DNA from: Calothrix sp. HK-06
Lineage (GTDB): Bacteria; Cyanobacteriota; Cyanobacteriia; Cyanobacteriales; Nostocaceae
Assembly: GCF_001904745.1 (NCBI RefSeq)
Contig: NZ_MRCD01000087.1
Coordinates: 1 to 36,175 of the forward strand
Length of the DNA stretch: 36,175 bases
Direction: 5' to 3'
In this document: piece by piece, positions 32,885-36,175 of the stretch
Layout of the letters: every line of letters begins with the position of its first letter
Numbering within the stretch: position 1 is the stretch's first letter
Notes under the pieces: generated by a model
Seen by the model: only the letters and a program-made list of their open reading frames with translations
Told to the model about the DNA's origin: nothing
The model's database searches: none
Translations under genes and position numbers: made by a program

Positions 32885-34693
32885 GTGGTTACGCTATCAA
32901 AAGATTTTAGGGCATCTAACACTAGCACTGGTTCAGTACATCCACTCCAGCGCTTGTCAAGTTACGGTATTCATTATCGCAAACAAATCTGGCAAGCAGC
33001 CATTTGTTCGGTTTTAAACAAAGTTTTCGATTTGGCGCCACCTGTACTAATTGGTACGGCAGTTGATGTGGTGGTCAAAAAGCAAGATTCAGTCATCGCA
33101 CGTCTGGGAATTACCGATATATTCGGACAATTCCTTATTCTAGCGTTTTTTACGGTGATTGTCTGGGTATTAGAGTCGGTGTTTGAGTACGCATACAAAC
33201 GACTGTGGCGAAATTTATCGCAGCAAATTCAGCATAATTTACGTCTTGACGCTTACAACCATCTGCAAGAATTAGAGCTAGCTTACTTTGAAGAACGTAG
33301 TACCGGTGGATTAATGTCTATTTTGAGTGACGACGTTAACCAGTTGGAAAGGTTTTTAGATGGTGGAGCAAGTGATATTATTCAAGTTGTCGCGACAGTT
33401 TTAATTATTGGTACTGGTTTCTTGATTGTTGCTCCAAGTGTCGCATGGTTGGCTATGTTGCCAATTCCGTTTATAATTTGGGGATCTTTTGCTTTCAGAA
33501 AATTATTAGAATTGCGTTACGCTGATGTTCGCTCAAAAGTTGGATTTTTGAACTCACGCTTATCCAATAATATCAGTGGTATTACCACAATCAAAAGTTT
33601 TACTGCTGAAGAATACGAAAGCGCACGTGTTGCCGCAGACAGCGAAGCTTACAAAAAAAGTAATGCTCAAGCAATTAAACTATCAGCAGCATTTGTGCCA
33701 TTAATTAGAATGCTGATTTTAGCTGGATTCACCGTTTTATTGATATTTGGAGGAATGGCAGCTGTAAATGGGAAAATCTCAGTTGGTGTTTATAGCATTT
33801 TAGTTTTTATTACTCAGCTTTTACTTTGGCCCCTAACCCGTCTTGGTGAAACTTTTGATTTATATCAACGGGCAATGGCATCAACTGACCGCATTATGGA
33901 TTTATTAGATACTCCCATCACGATTTATACAGGAGATACACGCATATCTCCCGAAAAGGTCAGGGGAGAAGTCGAGTTAAACAATATTACTTTCGCTTAC
34001 AAAGATAGATTCCCAATTATCAACAATGTCTCATTACATATACCCGCAGGAAAAACAATTGCTATTGTCGGTTCTACAGGTTCAGGTAAAAGCACTTTAG
34101 TAAAGTTATTACTACGACTTTATGAAATACAGTCTGGAATAATTACCCTTGATGGTATCAATATTGAGCAATTGAATATTCGTGACTTGCGTTCGTGTAT
34201 TGGTTTAGTTAGCCAAGACGTATTTTTATTTCATGGGACAGTTGCCGAAAATATTGCCTACGGAACATTTAATGCGACTGATAGAGAAATAAAAATGGCA
34301 GCAACAGTCGCAGAAGCACATGAGTTTATTGTTAACTTGCCCGAAGGATATGAAACAATAGTTGGTGAACGCGGACAAAAGTTATCTGGAGGACAAAGAC
34401 AACGCATTGCTATTGCACGTGCTATTCTCAAAGACCCTCCAATTCTTATTCTCGATGAAGCAACTTCTGCTGTAGATAACGAAACCGAAGCTGCCATCCA
34501 AATGTCACTCGAACGAATTACGGCAAACAGAACTACAATCGCCATCGCGCACCGTCTTTCTACTATCCGCAACGCTGATAAAATTTATGTGATGGAACAT
34601 GGACAATTTATTGAATCGGGAACTCACGAGCAGCTATTAGAAAAACAAGGAGTATACGCAAAACTATGGCGTGTCCAAAGTGGTTTAAAATAA
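32885..34693 (+). CDS. ABC exporter, fused membrane and ATPase domains (MsbA-like)
   Basis: The protein has 602 residues and GTG at 32885, the only usual start codon after the in-frame stop at 32861. Residues about 25-330 are a six-helix exporter domain containing AYFEERSTGGLMSILSDDVNQLERFLD, a typical coupling-helix region. Residues about 358-602 are the ATPase: Walker A GSTGSGKST, Q-loop LVSQDVFLF, signature LSGGQRQRIAIARA, Walker B LILDEATSAVD, and the H-loop IAHRLSTIRNADKI. It works as a homodimer or heterodimer exporting lipids, peptides or drugs. The substrate is unknown. No Shine-Dalgarno sequence is visible upstream. Confidence 0.92.
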   Translation: MVTLSKDFRASNTSTGSVHPLQRLSSYGIHYRKQIWQAAICSVLNKVFDLAPPVLIGTAVDVVVKKQDSVIARLGITDIFGQFLILAFFTVIVWVLESVFEYAYKRLWRNLSQQIQHNLRLDAYNHLQELELAYFEERSTGGLMSILSDDVNQLERFLDGGASDIIQVVATVLIIGTGFLIVAPSVAWLAMLPIPFIIWGSFAFRKLLELRYADVRSKVGFLNSRLSNNISGITTIKSFTAEEYESARVAADSEAYKKSNAQAIKLSAAFVPLIRMLILAGFTVLLIFGGMAAVNGKISVGVYSILVFITQLLLWPLTRLGETFDLYQRAMASTDRIMDLLDTPITIYTGDTRISPEKVRGEVELNNITFAYKDRFPIINNVSLHIPAGKTIAIVGSTGSGKSTLVKLLLRLYEIQSGIITLDGINIEQLNIRDLRSCIGLVSQDVFLFHGTVAENIAYGTFNATDREIKMAATVAEAHEFIVNLPEGYETIVGERGQKLSGGQRQRIAIARAILKDPPILILDEATSAVDNETEAAIQMSLERITANRTTIAIAHRLSTIRNADKIYVMEHGQFIESGTHEQLLEKQGVYAKLWRVQSGLK

Positions 34694-34759
34694 TGGGCGG
34701 CGCCAATATGAAAGCCAATCTTTAAAAGTTACCTTGCAAAAATAGTCAGGAGCTAAATT

Positions 34760-35185
34760 ATGTTTACTACGTCATCTCAACCTTCATCACCAGAAAACGA
34801 ATGGCGCCATCGGTTAGACAAATTCGTCAAAGACCATAAAATAGAGTTAGCAGCTTTATCGTGGGCACTATGGTTAGAAAACGGTAACAGTCAGGGAACC
34901 ATAGGTATAGATTTACAGCCAACACCACACTTTGTATACTGTCCCCCGACAGCAGTTGAAAGCTTAAACGACAGAGTAGAGAATCGTCTTCAGGAAATTT
35001 TAGGACTTATTAAGCACCATAAACCTGAAGTAGAAGTTTTGATGATAGGTATTGGTAAAGACCAAGTTAAACTTATTTATTTTGAACCAGAAACGGCGCC
35101 ACCTCAAAGTTATGAGCAACTAGGCAAAAATGTTGATACACTCATAGAAGAATTAGAAACAAAACTCGGTGCCTCTTTATCTTGA
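34760..35185 (+). CDS. Probable CcmS-like beta-carboxysome assembly chaperone
   Basis: The protein has 141 residues; the preceding GTCAGGAGC provides AGGAG about ten bases upstream of the ATG. The sequence NEWRHRLDKFVKDHKIELAALS, ALWLENGNSQGTIGIDL, PTPHFVYCPPTAVESLN and EVLMIGIGKDQVKLIYFEPE resembles the small cyanobacterial family I know as CcmS, a helper for the carboxysome shell protein CcmK1. I recognise this from memory, so it needs a search. It is soluble, with no signal peptide, and the Pro/Ala-rich C-terminal 30 residues form a helix. It follows the ABC exporter by 66 bp on the same strand and converges on a kinase gene, with a palindrome between. Confidence 0.6.
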   Translation: MFTTSSQPSSPENEWRHRLDKFVKDHKIELAALSWALWLENGNSQGTIGIDLQPTPHFVYCPPTAVESLNDRVENRLQEILGLIKHHKPEVEVLMIGIGKDQVKLIYFEPETAPPQSYEQLGKNVDTLIEELETKLGASLS

Positions 35186-35190
35186 TGTTA

Positions 35191-35220
35191 CGTAAAGATG
35201 TTACATGTAACGTCTCTACC
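35191..35220. repeat. Palindromic repeat (TGTAGAGACG family), copy 3
   Basis: CGTAAAGATGTTACA and TGTAACGTCTCTACC pair at 12 of 15 positions. The centre TTACATGTAA is shared with the copy at 15079-15108. The repeat supplies the stop codon of the convergent kinase gene (CTA at 35216-35218) and starts five bases after the CcmS-like stop. Confidence 0.75.
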
Positions 35221-36175
35221 TTCCACGTAACCAGTCTTTAATTTCCTGCGCTATCCATAAACATTCTTGGGCACTTAGTCCAATACCAAACGAAAATCGT
35301 TTATATTCGGTTTGAATAGTAATCATTTCCTTTTCTTGATGACTTTCAAGCTGAAGGTTATCTTCTTTGCCTAAACGAATAATACTTTGAAATACGTCTC
35401 TGATATCTCTAACCTTGCCACTTTTTATACTGCGACGAAACGTAAATATCCATAATTCTATACTAAAATTATCTTCATTGAAACATATTTTGTGATTACC
35501 AAAGTCTGAAATTATGAACTGGTCTATGACCGCTAGCCAAATTAAAAGGAGGGGAACAGTAATTCCAAGTGCTGGTAAAATTCCTGTCATTAGTCCTATT
35601 CCTGATATTGGAAAAAAGCCTAGTCCCAATGCTGCGATTATTAAATATTTAACTGTTAAAGCGATGACTCTAATATTATCTATTCGCTTTCTAGGAAGAA
35701 CTATGTTTAATTTATTAAAAGTTTTGTTGATTTTGACTAAACTATAATTAGGTTTGCGAAAGGGTTGGAAAATATTGCTCGCTGCTTTGTTACTCAAACT
35801 ATTAGACTCAAGTGCTTTTAATGCTTCTGTGGCATTACTCAAACGTCTTTCTACTGATGGCTCTAAAACGTGTTCAATCCAAGCTAGAAAATTATCATTT
35901 ATATTAACTTTATCGTGAAATTGTATTTTTAAATCGCGAACAGGCAAATCAGCAGGAGGTATACCTGTTAATAAATGAATAATAGTTGCACCTAGTCCAT
36001 ATAAGTCAGAAGCAGGTACAGCTTTGCCTCCAAACTGTTCCATTGGTGCATAACCATATGTTCCTACAACAGTAAAAGTAACACCCTCTTTAGCTGCTTT
36101 ATCTTGAACGGCGCCAAAATCAACTAAATAAACCTCTTTATCTTCTCCTAAAATTAAATTACTCGGCTTAATATC
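35216..36175 (-). CDS. Ser/Thr protein kinase, 5' end cut by the window edge
   Basis: At least 319 residues are visible. The reading frame is open to the window edge, entering at DIKPSNL of the catalytic loop. LVDFGAVQ is the Mg-binding motif (intact DFG), followed by GTYGYAPMEQFGG, the activation segment typical of cyanobacterial Hanks kinases. After the kinase domain are two or three hydrophobic segments (about residues 165-220 of the visible part) and a C-terminal region of about 100 residues with no recognised domain, rich in RRSIKSGKVRD-type basic stretches. An ATG inside the frame at 36043 would exclude the catalytic loop and is not the true start. The substrate is unknown. Confidence 0.88.
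   Translation of the reverse strand, partial: DIKPSNLILGEDKEVYLVDFGAVQDKAAKEGVTFTVVGTYGYAPMEQFGGKAVPASDLYGLGATIIHLLTGIPPADLPVRDLKIQFHDKVNINDNFLAWIEHVLEPSVERRLSNATEALKALESNSLSNKAASNIFQPFRKPNYSLVKINKTFNKLNIVLPRKRIDNIRVIALTVKYLIIAALGLGFFPISGIGLMTGILPALGITVPLLLIWLAVIDQFIISDFGNHKICFNEDNFSIELWIFTFRRSIKSGKVRDIRDVFQSIIRLGKEDNLQLESHQEKEMITIQTEYKRFSFGIGLSAQECLWIAQEIKDWLRGR

Noticed and set aside
36041-36043. ATG as start of the last kinase
   Set aside because: The frame stays open to the edge and encodes the catalytic loop and DFG motif upstream of this ATG.
1-36175. Transposase, phage or CRISPR genes
   Set aside because: No such motifs or repeat arrays were seen. Only non-coding repeats are present.

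Overview
The window reads as chromosome of a filamentous, probably heterocyst-forming cyanobacterium (Nostocales). The grounds are a PSRP-3/Ycf65 ribosomal protein, a DUF1824 protein, a probable carboxysome chaperone (CcmS-like), a Ser/Thr kinase fused to WD40 repeats, PAS/GAF hybrid sensor kinases, a CysR-type Crp regulator, and families of short palindromic intergenic repeats. GC content is roughly 38% by eye. The Nostocales hallmark octamer HIP1 (GCGATCGC) was not found. Instead GGCGCC occurs 54 times and GATC only about nine times.

Layout. 1-5.1 kb: a flotillin-like SPFH protein with internal repeats, a kinase-WD40 protein with degenerate kinase motifs, PSRP-3, and a HAD hydrolase. 5.2-21.2 kb: a sulfur and metal region. 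It holds two Cys-rich four-helix copper-binding proteins (DUF326), a prohibitin-like protein, a TauE/SafE permease with its DUF1634 partner, a secreted protein of unknown function, a CadD-type cation transporter divergent from a LysR regulator, a small membrane protein plus a second TauE/SafE permease plus cysK, a DUF202 protein, the sulfate importer sbpA-cysT-cysW followed by one single-NIL and one double-NIL protein, a convergent CysR-like regulator, and an Rrf2 regulator without the IscR cysteines. No cysA ATPase gene is present. 21.4-24.1 kb: a glycogen debranching-type enzyme and MsrB. 24.4-28.6 kb: two overlapping paralogous histidine kinases. The upstream one has lost its ATP-binding residues. 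28.6-29.4 kb: a gene-free stretch with a 204-bp imperfect hairpin element. 29.4-36.2 kb: an Uup-like ABC-F ATPase, DUF1824, a third SPFH protein, an ABC exporter, the CcmS-like protein, and a Ser/Thr kinase cut by the window edge.

How the genes fit together. Sulfate import, putative sulfur-anion permeases, cysteine synthase and three regulators (LysR, Crp-type, Rrf2) suggest one neighbourhood for sulfur assimilation. Cys-rich copper proteins and a CadD-type transporter sit beside it, so thiol supply and soft-metal handling may be linked. That link is inference from position.

The most unusual signals are the GGCGCC/GATC composition, the active/degenerate histidine kinase pair, the double-NIL protein, and several hairpin repeats that sit at gene ends or inside an operon. 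I saw no tRNA, rRNA, CRISPR array, transposase gene or phage gene.
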